Positions 44,065 through 53,236 are shown, counted from the first letter of the stretch. The stretch is DNA of 64,000 bases from Deltaproteobacteria bacterium (GCA_020444165.1 JAHLLK010000015.1:33964-97963), one strand, 5' to 3'. Translations and numbers: made by a program. The notes: generated by a model from the letters alone, not told the origin.

Positions 44065-46247
44065 GGCTGCCCTCCCCACCCCGGGCCTACCCCGGGCAGG
44101 GTCTTCCCCAGGGCGCGGCGCTCAGCCTCGTCGCTGACGTGCACCGTGGCGGTCACCAAACGCGCGAACGGCTCGCCGGTCCGGTTCTGGCCGGTGACCA
44201 CCGCCCGGAGCTGGACGTCGCCCGGCTGGCCAAACAGGGGCACTTGGCCGGTGAGCACCCCGGCCGAGCTGAGGCCCGTGGAGAAGCCGCCCAGGGGAGC
44301 GGGAATGAGCTGCAAATTGGCCACCCGCGAGCCGTTCTGCCACACCTCCACCCGGGCCCGGCACTTCTCCACCGGCAGGTCGTCCTGGCGCACCGCCAGG
44401 GAGAACAGCCAGGGCTTGCCCACCAGGGGTGGGCCCTGGGGCTGGGCCAGCCCGGCCGTGAGCCCGGTGGCGCCGCTGGCCTGCAAATGGAACGGGGTCC
44501 CCGCCACTCCCCGCACCCGGATCTTCCACTCCCCCGAAACCGGTACGGTCAGGCCGTAAAAGGAATAGGAGGTTCCCCGGGCCGCTTCGGGCTTCACCAG
44601 CCTGCCGGCCGGGCCCACCAGTTCAAGGGATAGTTTCGAGGTCTCTCCCAAAAGGGAAAGGTCCAGGCGCGACAGGCTCGCGTCCACCAGCAACGGGAAC
44701 TCGGCCGGGGCGCGGCCCTCCCGGGTCAACAACAGCACCCGGCGGTCGATCTCCGCGGCCAGGCGGTCAAAGGCCGCCACCAACTCGCCGGCCTGCCCGG
44801 CGTAGAGGTACAAGCCCTTGGCCTGAGCCGCCAGGCCCGAAAGGAAAAGCTGATCCACCTGATCGGTGAGACCCACCACGTGGAGCTTCACCCCCTGGGC
44901 CGCCAATTGCCGCGCGGTCTCCAGGGTGGGCAGGTTGGCGGTCTCCGGGTCGTTCTTGCCGTCGGTGAGCACCACCACCACCTTGTCCACCCCGGCCGGC
45001 GTGCCGGCCAACAGCTCCCCGGCCCGGGCCAGGCCCGCCCCGATGTCCGTGTCACCCCGGGCCGGCAGCTTGCCCAGCCCCGCGGCCAAGCCCTGGGCCT
45101 CGGCCCGCGAACGCACCTGGGTCAGGGGCAGCACCGTAGACGCCGTGGTGTTGAAGGAAACCACCCCCACCTGGTCCCCCGGGGCCAGGCGCGAGATGAG
45201 GAGCTTGGCCGCCTCGGTGCGGAGCCCCTGGGCATCCACCGAGCGCACCGAGCCCGAGCCGTCCAGCACCATCACCACCGCCACCGTGGCCGGGGTCAGA
45301 GGAAGCTTGAAAAAACCCAGGGCCAGATCCTTCACCTCACGGGCGCCCGGCAGGCTCAGATGGTCTCCCAGCACGCGGTATTCCCGGTCATCGCGGCCAA
45401 AGCCCGGCAGGCCGGCCAGGGAAGCCTGGGTCACCACCCCGTCACCCGGCAGCCCGGCCAGGTCCTTGGCGCAGCCGGCCCGCACCAGCATGTTCTTGGC
45501 CACCACCGCGTTCAGATGCCCGGACACCGAGCCGGCCAGGATGTCCAGGGGCAGGCCCTTTTTCGCCACCAGCTTCACCAGGCCCGCGCCCGGCGAGGCC
45601 TCGGCCAAGATGTCCTTGCCGTAGAAAAAGGCGACCTTGTCCCGCCACTCCTGGCGGCAGGGGGTGGCGCCCTCGGGCAGGGTGAGGCCCTCCACCGGGG
45701 TGGCCACGAACAAGGCCCGCTTCAACTCCGGAGGGTGCCCCTGGGCCAAATAGGACAAGGCGGCCAGGCAGCCCGCACCGTGGGCCACCAGAGCCACCTC
45801 GGGCGGCCGCTGGGTTTTCAGGATATCGTGAACCGCCCGCCCCACCCGGCGGGCCAGACCGGCCAAGCCGCCCTGGGCGGTGTCCGGGGCCAGGCTCAAC
45901 ACCTGGTACCCCCCCACCTCCAAGGCCGTGGCCAGGGGAGCCAGCTCTTTCTGCCCGCCCGGGCCGCCCGCCACCAACACGGCGGCCGGCCGCGCCTCGT
46001 CGCCCCTTTCCAGCCCGGCCCAGGCCGGCCCGGCCGCCAGGAGCCACAGCGCCACCCCGGCCAGCCACCAGGCCGTCCAAACTGCCGCCCAGCCCCCCCG
46101 GGTGGGAAAACGCGGGTCTATCCTACCGCCGCTCTGCAAAACTGCTCCCGCTCCCGCCTGGTCGGCCCTGTCGGTCGCCCTGCCGCCGGCGCCGGTTCTC
46201 CCCGAGCCCAACAAGTTTTGAAAAAGGGCCGCCCCGGCCTTGGCCAT
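44061..46247 (-). CDS. Membrane/periplasmic vWA protein with hydrolase-like N-terminal domain
   Basis: This is a 728-residue protein from the ATG at 46247. A hydrophobic segment at about 50-77 (WAAVWTAWWLAGVALWLLAA, ending AWA) should export the rest. Residues 85-310 look like an alpha/beta hydrolase or lipase-like fold, but the elbow reads AHGAGCL with no Ser, so it is probably inactive. A complete vWA domain follows from about 323 (MVLDGSGSVRS, RGDTDIGAGL, VVVLTDGKND, VKLHVVGLTDQ). The last 220 residues form beta-rich Ig-like domains. A TTG at 46139 with GGGAG 5 bases upstream would place the signal peptide at the true N-terminus and is a serious alternative start. The gene overlaps PP2C downstream. 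Confidence 0.82.
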   Translation of the reverse strand: MAKAGAALFQNLLGSGRTGAGGRATDRADQAGAGAVLQSGGRIDPRFPTRGGWAAVWTAWWLAGVALWLLAAGPAWAGLERGDEARPAAVLVAGGPGGQKELAPLATALEVGGYQVLSLAPDTAQGGLAGLARRVGRAVHDILKTQRPPEVALVAHGAGCLAALSYLAQGHPPELKRALFVATPVEGLTLPEGATPCRQEWRDKVAFFYGKDILAEASPGAGLVKLVAKKGLPLDILAGSVSGHLNAVVAKNMLVRAGCAKDLAGLPGDGVVTQASLAGLPGFGRDDREYRVLGDHLSLPGAREVKDLALGFFKLPLTPATVAVVMVLDGSGSVRSVDAQGLRTEAAKLLISRLAPGDQVGVVSFNTTASTVLPLTQVRSRAEAQGLAAGLGKLPARGDTDIGAGLARAGELLAGTPAGVDKVVVVLTDGKNDPETANLPTLETARQLAAQGVKLHVVGLTDQVDQLFLSGLAAQAKGLYLYAGQAGELVAAFDRLAAEIDRRVLLLTREGRAPAEFPLLVDASLSRLDLSLLGETSKLSLELVGPAGRLVKPEAARGTSYSFYGLTVPVSGEWKIRVRGVAGTPFHLQASGATGLTAGLAQPQGPPLVGKPWLFSLAVRQDDLPVEKCRARVEVWQNGSRVANLQLIPAPLGGFSTGLSSAGVLTGQVPLFGQPGDVQLRAVVTGQNRTGEPFARLVTATVHVSDEAERRALGKTLPGVGPGWGGQP

Positions 46248-46509
46248 AATTACCCGGCTTTGGTTCAGGTTACCCGGCCAAACCGTCAGGCTGCTGTTTA
46301 TGACCAGGCGCCGGCCTCCGGCCGCTCCCGGCCCGCGGGCCAGCCCCCGGCTCCCGGGGGCGCTCCGCCACCCCGTCCCCTGGCCCACTATGACGGAGAC
46401 CGGGGGGATCATCTCCCCCCCGTCCCTCCCGCCGGCCGGCCCGGGGCCTGGCCCCCACCGGCCGCGCCCGGGGGAACCGCTGTCCCCCAGGCCGCCCCCA
46501 GCCGCCCGG

Positions 46510-48732
46510 TCAGTTCCCGGTGCGCGCGTGGTTCTTCCGGTAGTTGGGCCACACCATGGTCTTCTTGGGCACCGGCACGTTCAGGGTCAGGACCACCACG
46601 TTGTTGTCCTCCGCCCCCACGATCAAGTCCAACAGCCCGTCGCCGTTCACGTCGGCCAGGGCCGGCGAGGAAACCACCCCGCCGTTCAAGGTGAAGTTGG
46701 CCAGCTCCCAACCGGTGACCCCGTTGACCGCGTGCACGATCCGGTTGCCGTCGCAGATGATGGCGTCCGCCGTGCCGTCGCCGTTAAGGTCATACACCAC
46801 CGGGCTCGAGAGCACCTTGGCCCCCCCCATGTCGAACTCCCAGATCCGGAGCCCGTTCTTGCCGTTGATGGCCACCAGCTTGCCCTGGCTCAAGGCCGCC
46901 AACACGTCTGGCACGCCGTCGCCGTTCACATCGGCCAACTCCGGCGAGGACTCGATGGGCTGCCCCGATTCGTAGCGCCACAACTCCACCCCGTCGGCCG
47001 CGTGCAAGGCGTACAACGCGCCGTCCGTGGAGCCCACCACCACCTCGGGCCGCTTGTCGCCGTCCAGATCCCCCAGCGCCGCCGAGGCCTTGATGGGCCC
47101 CTTGGTGGGGAACTCCCACATCTTCCAGCCGTTCTTGCCGTCGATGCAGTAGAACCTGTTGTCCAGCGAGCCCACCAGGGCGTCGGCCGTGCCGTCGCCG
47201 TTCACGTCCATCATGGCCGGCGTGGCGAACACGCCCGCCTTCATGATGGTGCCCGTGTTCCAGAGCGTCCAGCCCCGGTCGCCGGCCAGCGCGAACAACT
47301 TGCCGTTCTTGTTGCCGACCACCAGGTCCGGCACCCCGTCGCCGTTCAGATCGGAGGCCGCGGGCGAACTCTGGAACTCATTGCCCGCCCCGGTCTGGGC
47401 ATCCTCCGGAGCCACCCAGATCTTTTGCCCCTTGCCGTTCAGGGCATAGACGTGGCCGTCGTCACTGCCCACCACCACGTCCAAAAGCCCGTCCTTGGTC
47501 AGGTCCACCAGCAAGGGCGAACTCATCACCGGGCCGTCCGTGCGATAGCTCCAGTAGCGGCGGCCGTCCTTGCCGTCGAGGTTGTAGACCCCGGCGTCAT
47601 TGCTGCCCACCACCACGTTTATCACCCCGTCGCCGTTCACATCGCCCACCGTGGGCGAGCTGAGCACCTTGTCCTTGGTGGTGAACGACCACACGTGGTT
47701 GAACACCAACCGCTCGATCACCTGCCGGGGACGCTTGGCTTCCCCCTTGCCCGCCATGGACGAGCCGGCGCCCGCGGCCGGCGCCATCGCCACCGGAGCC
47801 GCCGGGGGCGCCGTGATCATCGGGGCCGCCGTGGGCAGAGCCGCCGTGGGCGCCATCGCCACCGGGGCCGCCGTGGGCGCCAGGGCCTCCGGCGGGGCCG
47901 TGGTCGCCGGGGGCGCCGCCACCGTGGGCTCCACCACCGGCACCGGGACCGCCTGCCGCTTCTGGAACCACCACACTCCCGCGCCGGCCAACGCCACCAC
48001 CACCACCAGAGCCGCGATCAGGCCCCAAGGGGACCGGGGAGCCTTGGCCGCCGGATGCTCGGCCATCCCCGGCGGCACCGGTATCGCCCCCGCCCCCCGC
48101 ACCCGGGTGGCCTGCGGCCCCCCCGGCTGGGAGAAGCGGAACTTCACCACGTCGAAAGCGAGCTTGTCGCCCTCGGCCAACAGCTTTTCCGTCACCTTCT
48201 GGCCGTTGACAAAGGTCCCGTTGGTGGAGCCCAGGTCCTTCAGCATCACCCCCTGGGGAGTCAGCCGCAGCTCCGCATGCCGCGCCGAGACGGACTCGAC
48301 TCCCAGCACCAGGTCGCAACTCTTCTCCCGGCCCACCAGGGTGACTTCCTTGTCCAGGACCACCTCCTGGCCCTTCTCATCCACCAACCGCGGCGGCGCG
48401 GCCTGGTGCACCCGCGTGGAACGCACCCGCGTCTTGTCCGCGGCCGGAATCTCCACCTGGGACGTCACCGCCCCAAAGGCCACCTTGTCCCCATTGGCCA
48501 AGAGCTTCTCCGCCACCTTGGTGCCGTTCACCGTGGTGCCGTTGGTGGAACCCAAATCCTTGATCAGATACCCCTGGGGAGTCCGCCGCAGCTCTGCATG
48601 ACGACGCGACACGTCCGGGTGGTCCAAAGTGAGGTCGCAACTGGGATCCCGACCCACCACCAGAACCTCTTTCTGTTCCAGATCGAGAGTCTTCCCCTTG
48701 CTGTCGGCGGAAGTAAAGATCAGTTTGGCCAT
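46510..48732 (-). CDS. Tandem-FHA transmembrane protein with eight-blade FG-GAP/VCBS propeller
   Basis: This is a 740-residue protein. Two FHA domains lie at about 20-95 and 120-200. Both keep the phosphothreonine-binding set: GR (Arg28), S42xxH45 and DLGSTNGT with Asn64 in the first, and GREKSCDL, SARHAEL and DLGSTNGTFVNG in the second. A membrane helix at about 233-257 (PWGLIAALVVVVALAGAGVW) is followed by an Ala/Pro/Thr-rich linker. Eight repeats from 330 to 740 each carry a D-x-N-G-D-G-type calcium loop and a VVG strand, consistent with an eight-blade propeller outside the membrane. The FHA side is expected to bind Thr-phosphorylated protein made by the operon kinase. I chose the ATG at 48732 (MAKLIF) with GGAGAGG upstream. 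Head of the operon. Confidence 0.9.
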   Translation of the reverse strand: MAKLIFTSADSKGKTLDLEQKEVLVVGRDPSCDLTLDHPDVSRRHAELRRTPQGYLIKDLGSTNGTTVNGTKVAEKLLANGDKVAFGAVTSQVEIPAADKTRVRSTRVHQAAPPRLVDEKGQEVVLDKEVTLVGREKSCDLVLGVESVSARHAELRLTPQGVMLKDLGSTNGTFVNGQKVTEKLLAEGDKLAFDVVKFRFSQPGGPQATRVRGAGAIPVPPGMAEHPAAKAPRSPWGLIAALVVVVALAGAGVWWFQKRQAVPVPVVEPTVAAPPATTAPPEALAPTAAPVAMAPTAALPTAAPMITAPPAAPVAMAPAAGAGSSMAGKGEAKRPRQVIERLVFNHVWSFTTKDKVLSSPTVGDVNGDGVINVVVGSNDAGVYNLDGKDGRRYWSYRTDGPVMSSPLLVDLTKDGLLDVVVGSDDGHVYALNGKGQKIWVAPEDAQTGAGNEFQSSPAASDLNGDGVPDLVVGNKNGKLFALAGDRGWTLWNTGTIMKAGVFATPAMMDVNGDGTADALVGSLDNRFYCIDGKNGWKMWEFPTKGPIKASAALGDLDGDKRPEVVVGSTDGALYALHAADGVELWRYESGQPIESSPELADVNGDGVPDVLAALSQGKLVAINGKNGLRIWEFDMGGAKVLSSPVVYDLNGDGTADAIICDGNRIVHAVNGVTGWELANFTLNGGVVSSPALADVNGDGLLDLIVGAEDNNVVVLTLNVPVPKKTMVWPNYRKNHARTGN

Positions 48733-48919
48733 GGCCCGCACCTCTCCCCCTTGGTTTGGCTTGGCAGGCGAACTCGATTAAAAATGGAGGGATAATCCCG
48801 CCCTCCACCCTGTCCGGCCAGGTGTGCGCACTCCCCCACCCCGGCCTGTGAAGGACTTGCCCAAACCTAACACATCTTTAGATGGGGACGGTAGGAACAT
48901 CTTACAAGAAATTGCCCCA

Positions 48920-49085
48920 TGCTGGGGCTCCCAATGCGGGTCGTGCGAGGCTCACCTCCGCACCAGGCTTGTCAGCTCCCGTAGCGAGGCTGTTGCCCAC
49001 CCTGTTCCCCGGCGGCGTCGCCGCCGCTCGCGTAGCGGGTCGTGCGAGGTACACCTCCGCACCAAGCTCGCGCGCTACTGGATAT
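48920..49085 (+). repeat. Diverged pair of dispersed repeat family B units
   Basis: Two units (near 48935 and 49037) share CGGGTCGTGCGAGG, a (T/C)ACCTCCGCACCA core and a GCGCGCTAC or CAGCTCCCGTAGCG end. Compared with the arrays near 6300 and 8221 they are more diverged but follow the same order. They lie between the FHA gene start and prfB. The rest of 48733-49277 holds the hairpin at 49199 and no gene. Confidence 0.6.
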
Positions 49086-49198
49086 AGGCTGTATTGGATT
49101 TTGTTGGATTTAACCGAAACACCGGCGCCGGCGCGAAGCGGAGGTCAACCCGCAACGCACCCCACTCCCCTATCCACCCACTATGCTTTTCCTTGGGA

Positions 49199-49260
49199 AG
49201 GGGGGTGGGGGGGGAAACCTTTCCTTTTGGCTTCAAAAGGAAAGGTTTCCCCCCACAAAA
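49199..49260 (-). terminator. Long hairpin of the dispersed post-stop family (copy 4), after prfB
   Basis: Arms 49209-49229 (GGGGGGAAACCTTTCCTTTTG) and 49233-49253 pair perfectly over 21 bp. Read on minus it begins 17 bases after the prfB stop with GGGAAGATTTTGTGGGGGG, the same frame as the other copies. Likely the terminator of the corC-lnt-prfB unit. Confidence 0.8.
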
Positions 49261-49277
49261 TCTTCCCTAAAAGAAAG

Positions 49278-50385
49278 TCAGCTTTCGCGGGCGGCCCGCC
49301 AGAGGAGGTAGCCTTGGATGAACTCGTCCAGGTCGCCGTCCAGCACGGCGTCCACGTTGCCGATGTCCACTCCGGTGCGGTGGTCTTTCACCAGGCGGTA
49401 GGGGGCCAGGACGTAGGAGCGGATCTGGCTGCCCCAGGCGATATCCGCGTGGCTTTCGTGCTGTTTGCGCTTTTCCTCTTCGCGCTTGGCGATCTCCATC
49501 TCATAGAGCCGGGCGCGGAGGACTTTCATGGCCAGGTCCTTGTTGCGGTGCTGGCTTTTTTCGTTCTGGCACTGGACCACGGTCCCGGTGGGCAGGTGGG
49601 TTATGCGCACGGCCGAGGAGGTCTTGTTCACGTGCTGGCCGCCGGCGCCCGAGGCCCGGTAGGTGTCGATGCGCAGATCGGCCTCGCGGATATCGATCTC
49701 GATGTCGTCATCCACCTGGGGCGACACGAACACGCTGGCGAACGCCGTGTGCCGGCGGTGCGAGCCGTCAAAGGGGCTGATGCGCACCAGGCGGTGGATG
49801 CCGCTTTCGCCTTTCAGCCGGCCGTAGGCCCCGGACCCGTTGATCTCCAGGGTCGCGCCCTTGATGCCCGCTTCCTCACCCTCCTGGTAATCCAGGAGCC
49901 GGGCTTCGAAGCCCTGGCGCTCGGCCCAGCGGGAGTACATGCGCATCAGCATCTCGGCCCAGTCCTGGGCGTCGGTGCCGCCGGCCCCGGAGTTGATGGC
50001 CACGATGGCGTGGCGGTGGTCGTCCGGGCCTGAGAGCAGGCGGGCCGATTCCAGCCGTCCCACCTTGCGCTCCAGCTCCTCCAGGGAGCCGATGGCCTCC
50101 TTCACCGTGCCCCGGTCGCCCTCTTCCTGGCCCAGTTCCAGGAGCACTTCGGCGTCGTCCAGCTCGGCCGCCACCTGGCCCACGCCCTCCAGGGCCTGGG
50201 CCAGTTCGGTGCGCTCCCGCATCACCTCGGTGGCTTTTTCCTGGTCATCCCAGAAGCCGGCCTGGGCGGAAAGCTTGTCCAGTTCGGTTATGCGCGCTTT
50301 TTTGCTGGCCGGGTCAAAGATACTCCTCGAGCAGGGTCAGGCGGCGCTTCAAGTCTTCCAGCTTGGTTACGGCTTCTTCGTACAT
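49278..50385 (-). CDS. prfB: Peptide chain release factor 2 with programmed +1 frameshift
   Basis: RF2 releases nascent chains at UGA and UAA. The gene starts at the ATG at 50385, with AAGGAG 7 bases upstream. The first 23 codons end TAT CTT, then an in-frame TGA stop at 50316-50314. Shifting +1 (skipping the base at 50316) continues as DPASKKARITELDKL and gives a 368-residue protein of normal length. The catalytic GGQ (SGAGGQHVNKTSSAVR) and the UGA-recognition SPF (RISPFDGSHR) motifs are present. CTT-TGA-C preceded by an internal GAGGAG is the classic autoregulatory site: low RF2 slows termination and favours the shift. The coding sequence is join(50385..50317, 50315..49278) on minus. Confidence 0.97.
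50313..50328 (-). promoter_or_regulatory. prfB programmed frameshift site
   Basis: Read on minus: GAGGAG (50328-50323, Shine-Dalgarno-like stimulator), TAT (50322-50320), the slippery CTT (50319-50317), TGA stop (50316-50314) followed by C. This matches the conserved RF2 recoding signal, with 3 bases between stimulator and CTT as usual. Translation on either side joins into one RF2 only after a +1 shift. Confidence 0.97.
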
Positions 50386-50387
50386 AT

Positions 50388-51956
50388 CTAAACTCCTTGC
50401 CGGGGCCCGCCTCGCCAGCGCAGCCCGGCGGCGAAGATGAGGGAAAACAGGAAAGCCCCCGGTCCCGCCCAGTCCCCCAAGCGGGTAAAGAGGGTGATGC
50501 TGTTCAGGAGGGGCAACTCCCTGGTCCGAAAGGCAGGGGTGTAAAGCTCGGTGGTGTCGGTGATCCGGCCGTCGGGCCACACAAAACCGCTGACTCCGGT
50601 ATTGGCCGCCCGGGCCACCGCCCGGCGGTTCTCCACCGCCCGGAACACCAGATGCGACATATGCTGCCTAGAGGCCCCGGTACGCCCGAACCAGGCGTCG
50701 TTGGTCTGATTTACCAGAAGATTGGCGCCTCTTAAAACCATTTCCCGGGCCAGATAGCTGAAAATCGATTCATAGCAGATCAGCGGCCCCAGGCGGGCCG
50801 GCCCGGCCGGCAGAACCCGGCCCAATTCGCCCCGGGCCTGGTCCTCGCCCACCTGGGCCACGGCCCGCACAAAGAACAGCAGCGAGCCCAGGGGCACATA
50901 TTCCCCAAAGGGCACCAGGTGCACCTTGTCGTAGTAGCCCAACGCGCCCCGGGGAGACAACAGCCAGGAGCGGTTGGTGGTCATCACCTTGTCGTCCCGG
51001 CTCACCGCGCCCAAGGAGCCCACGCACAGGTAGCAGTCCAACTGATTGGCCAGGTCCACCACCGGCCGGCTGGGCTCCCCGTCGATCATCAAATAGAACG
51101 GCGCGGCCGATTCGGGCCACACCGCCAGCCAGGGCCGGTTCTTCACCCCGGCCGCCGCCTGGCGGGTGAGCTGCAAGTGCTTTTTCAGCACCGCGTCCCG
51201 GTGCTGGGGGTTCCACAGCATGAGTTGCTCGTTGTTGGCCTGGATCACGCTCACCGGCATATGCGGCGCCGCCGCGGCCAGGGCCTGGGTGGCTTGCATG
51301 CGCCAGGCGCCCCAGCCGAACAAGACGCCCAAGAGGGCCAAGGCCGCGGCCGGCCCGGCCAACCGCGCGGCCCAGCCTTCGCTCTCTGCCCGGGGCCGGG
51401 TCAGGGGCCAGGCGGTCAGGGTGGCGGTCAGCGCCATGAGGAAGCTCACCCCGTGCACCCCCCACCACTCCGCCGTCTGCACCAGCTCCGGCCGGGCGGC
51501 CAGCCCCCCGCCCAAGGGCAGCCAGGGGAAGCCGGTGAGGAAGAAGCTCCGCACCCACTCCAGCCCCACCCAAGCCGCCGGCGCGGCGATGAGCCACAGC
51601 TTGCGGCCCGCCGCCTGGGCGGCCAACCAGGCGAAGAACAGGGGGAACATGGCCAGCACCGCGGCGAACAGGAGCAGCACCCCCAGGGCCAGGGGCCAGA
51701 CCATGCCGCCGTACACGGTCATCACCACCATGATCCAATAGAGCTGGCCCGTGTAAAGGCCCAGCCCCCAGAGAAACCCGGTCACCCCGGCCTGGCGGGG
51801 GGTCAGGCGGGCGGTCAGCACCAACAGCGGGGTCAATACCCAGGGGGTCAGCCACCACCAATCTGTAGGGGGATAGGCCAGCACCGCGGCCAGCCCGGAG
51901 AGGAGCGCCGCGCCCGCCGTGCGCCACGGCGGCCGCCAACTGGATGATTCTGCCAA
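50388..51956 (-). CDS. lnt: Apolipoprotein N-acyltransferase
   Basis: This 522-residue inner-membrane enzyme adds the third acyl chain to lipoproteins. About seven hydrophobic segments fill the first 210 residues, and one more follows near the C-terminus. The nitrilase-type periplasmic domain has the catalytic Glu (LAVWPESAAPF), Lys (YYDKVHLVPFGEYVP) and Cys (GPLICYESIF), followed by NLLVNQTNDAWFG and RAVENRRAVARAANTG. It lies between corC and prfB with very small gaps (5 and 2 bp), so the three are surely cotranscribed. The corC-lnt pairing is common in proteobacteria and supports both calls. Confidence 0.97.
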   Translation of the reverse strand: MAESSSWRPPWRTAGAALLSGLAAVLAYPPTDWWWLTPWVLTPLLVLTARLTPRQAGVTGFLWGLGLYTGQLYWIMVVMTVYGGMVWPLALGVLLLFAAVLAMFPLFFAWLAAQAAGRKLWLIAAPAAWVGLEWVRSFFLTGFPWLPLGGGLAARPELVQTAEWWGVHGVSFLMALTATLTAWPLTRPRAESEGWAARLAGPAAALALLGVLFGWGAWRMQATQALAAAAPHMPVSVIQANNEQLMLWNPQHRDAVLKKHLQLTRQAAAGVKNRPWLAVWPESAAPFYLMIDGEPSRPVVDLANQLDCYLCVGSLGAVSRDDKVMTTNRSWLLSPRGALGYYDKVHLVPFGEYVPLGSLLFFVRAVAQVGEDQARGELGRVLPAGPARLGPLICYESIFSYLAREMVLRGANLLVNQTNDAWFGRTGASRQHMSHLVFRAVENRRAVARAANTGVSGFVWPDGRITDTTELYTPAFRTRELPLLNSITLFTRLGDWAGPGAFLFSLIFAAGLRWRGGPRQGV

Positions 51957-51961
51957 GGGAT

Positions 51962-52831
51962 TCAGTCTCCGACTTCCGCCGCCCGGGACTCCGTCGCGAA
52001 TACCTGCACCTGGGTCACCCGCCGCTTGTCCGCGCCCACCACCACCATGCGCACCGGGCCGTAGGAAACCTCCTCCTGGGGCGGCGGCACCCGGCCCAGA
52101 ATCGTGGTGATGAAACCGCCCACCGTCTCGAAGCGCCCCTCGGGCAACTCCTCGGGCAGCTCCACCCCCAGAAACTCGGCCAAGTCCCCCACGTCCAACC
52201 GGCCGTCCACCAGGACCGAGCCGTCGGGCTGCTCCATCAGCATGTTCTCGTCCTGGTCGTACTCGTCGGCAATCTCACCCACGATCTCCTCCAAGACGTC
52301 CTCCAGGGTCACGATGCCGGCGGTGCCGCCATACTCATCCACCACCACGGCCAGATGCACCCGTTTGCGCTTCAGTTCCGTGAGCAAGAGGTTGATGGGC
52401 ATGGATTGCGGCACGAACAAGGGGTCCCGGGCGATGTCAGCCAGGGATATGCCCTCGGTGGGGCGGCTCCAATAGGGCAGGAGGTCCTTGGCGTGCAGAA
52501 CCCCCCGGATGTGGTCCAGATCGTCTTCGTACAGGGGAATGCGGGAGTGGCCCGACTCCACGATCACCTTGATTATGTCGGCGAAGTCGGCGTTTATGGA
52601 GACCGTGGCCATCTCGGTGCGGGGCACCATGATCTGCCAGGTCATGGTCTCTCCGAGATCGAGCACCGCCTCGATCATCTTGCCTTCGCGCGGCGTGATG
52701 AACCCTTGGGCCTCGCCCTGATCAACCAGGCCGGAGATTTCCCTTTCAAGCTCAGCGGAAGTGCTGGTGCGGGGACCGCCCAGCATCAACCGCAGGCGGC
52801 CCAAGAACCCTCGTCGTGGCTCCGAGTCCAA
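51962..52831 (-). CDS. corC: CorC/YbeX-type CBS domain protein
   Basis: This 289-residue cytoplasmic protein has a short N-terminal helix, then two CBS domains (about 65-125 and 130-190; TWQIMVPRTEMATVSINADF, AVVVDEYGGTAGIVTLEDVL) and a CorC_HlyC transporter-associated domain (DGSVLVDGRLDVGDLAEFLG through VGGFITTILGRVPPPQEEV). The DEYGGTAGIVTLED signature is typical. Members are linked to Mg2+/Co2+ efflux and, for YbeX, to ribosome and RNA metabolism; the exact role here is open. The N-terminal membrane domain of the longer paralogues is absent. First gene of the unit with lnt and prfB. Confidence 0.92.
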   Translation of the reverse strand: MDSEPRRGFLGRLRLMLGGPRTSTSAELEREISGLVDQGEAQGFITPREGKMIEAVLDLGETMTWQIMVPRTEMATVSINADFADIIKVIVESGHSRIPLYEDDLDHIRGVLHAKDLLPYWSRPTEGISLADIARDPLFVPQSMPINLLLTELKRKRVHLAVVVDEYGGTAGIVTLEDVLEEIVGEIADEYDQDENMLMEQPDGSVLVDGRLDVGDLAEFLGVELPEELPEGRFETVGGFITTILGRVPPPQEEVSYGPVRMVVVGADKRRVTQVQVFATESRAAEVGD

Positions 52832-53143
52832 GCTGCTCCCGTCCTTTCCCCGAAGGGTTAAAGACTAAAATTTAGCCTAGGCCAGCCGGGCAGTCAAAAA
52901 AAATCACCGCGCACGGCAGGTTTACGAAATTTACCAGGTTAACCATTGGTATGTTCAAGGAAAACTGAAAGCAAGCTCCGGAGGACATTTTTCCGGCCTC
53001 CCGCCGGTTTTTCCCGGGGCCCCAGAAACGCCATCCCGAGCTTACGGCAGGATATATCCTTTATTTAAAATCTCTTATCTAGTACCACTCGCGCCGGGAC
53101 GAGGCCCGGTCGCCTCTCCTGCTCCCGCCGCCGGGCCTCCAAC
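52832..53143. other. AT-rich divergent intergenic region
   Basis: The gap upstream of corC is clearly richer in A/T than its surroundings (for example 52893-52975 and 53048-53085). It probably contains the corC-lnt-prfB promoter on minus, but I cannot point to a convincing -35/-10 pair. No gene is seen. Confidence 0.3.
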
Positions 53144-53172
53144 TTGACAAACCGGTGACGGCCACCTATGCT
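53144..53172 (+). promoter_or_regulatory. Strong sigma70-type promoter for the 78-residue gene
   Basis: TTGACA (53144-53149), a 17-bp spacer and TATGCT (53167-53172) fit the housekeeping consensus closely. The start codon lies about 65 bp downstream, after AGGGGAACC. This is the best promoter match in the window. Confidence 0.75.
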
Positions 53173-53236
53173 GAAATTAGAGGATTGTGCGCCCTCAAAC
53201 CGGGGCCCGGGCCCGGGGGGAAAGCCCAGGGGAACC

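Noticed and set aside
38672..48732. Type VI secretion regulatory module (PpkA-PppA-Fha)
   Set aside because: Kinase, PP2C and FHA genes are present, but no tss structural gene (VipA/B, Hcp, VgrG, ClpV, IcmF) is in the window, and the domain layouts differ.
49278..50580. prfB as a pseudogene broken by a stop codon
   Set aside because: The stop lies exactly in the conserved RF2 recoding signal, and the two frames join into a full-length protein after a +1 shift.
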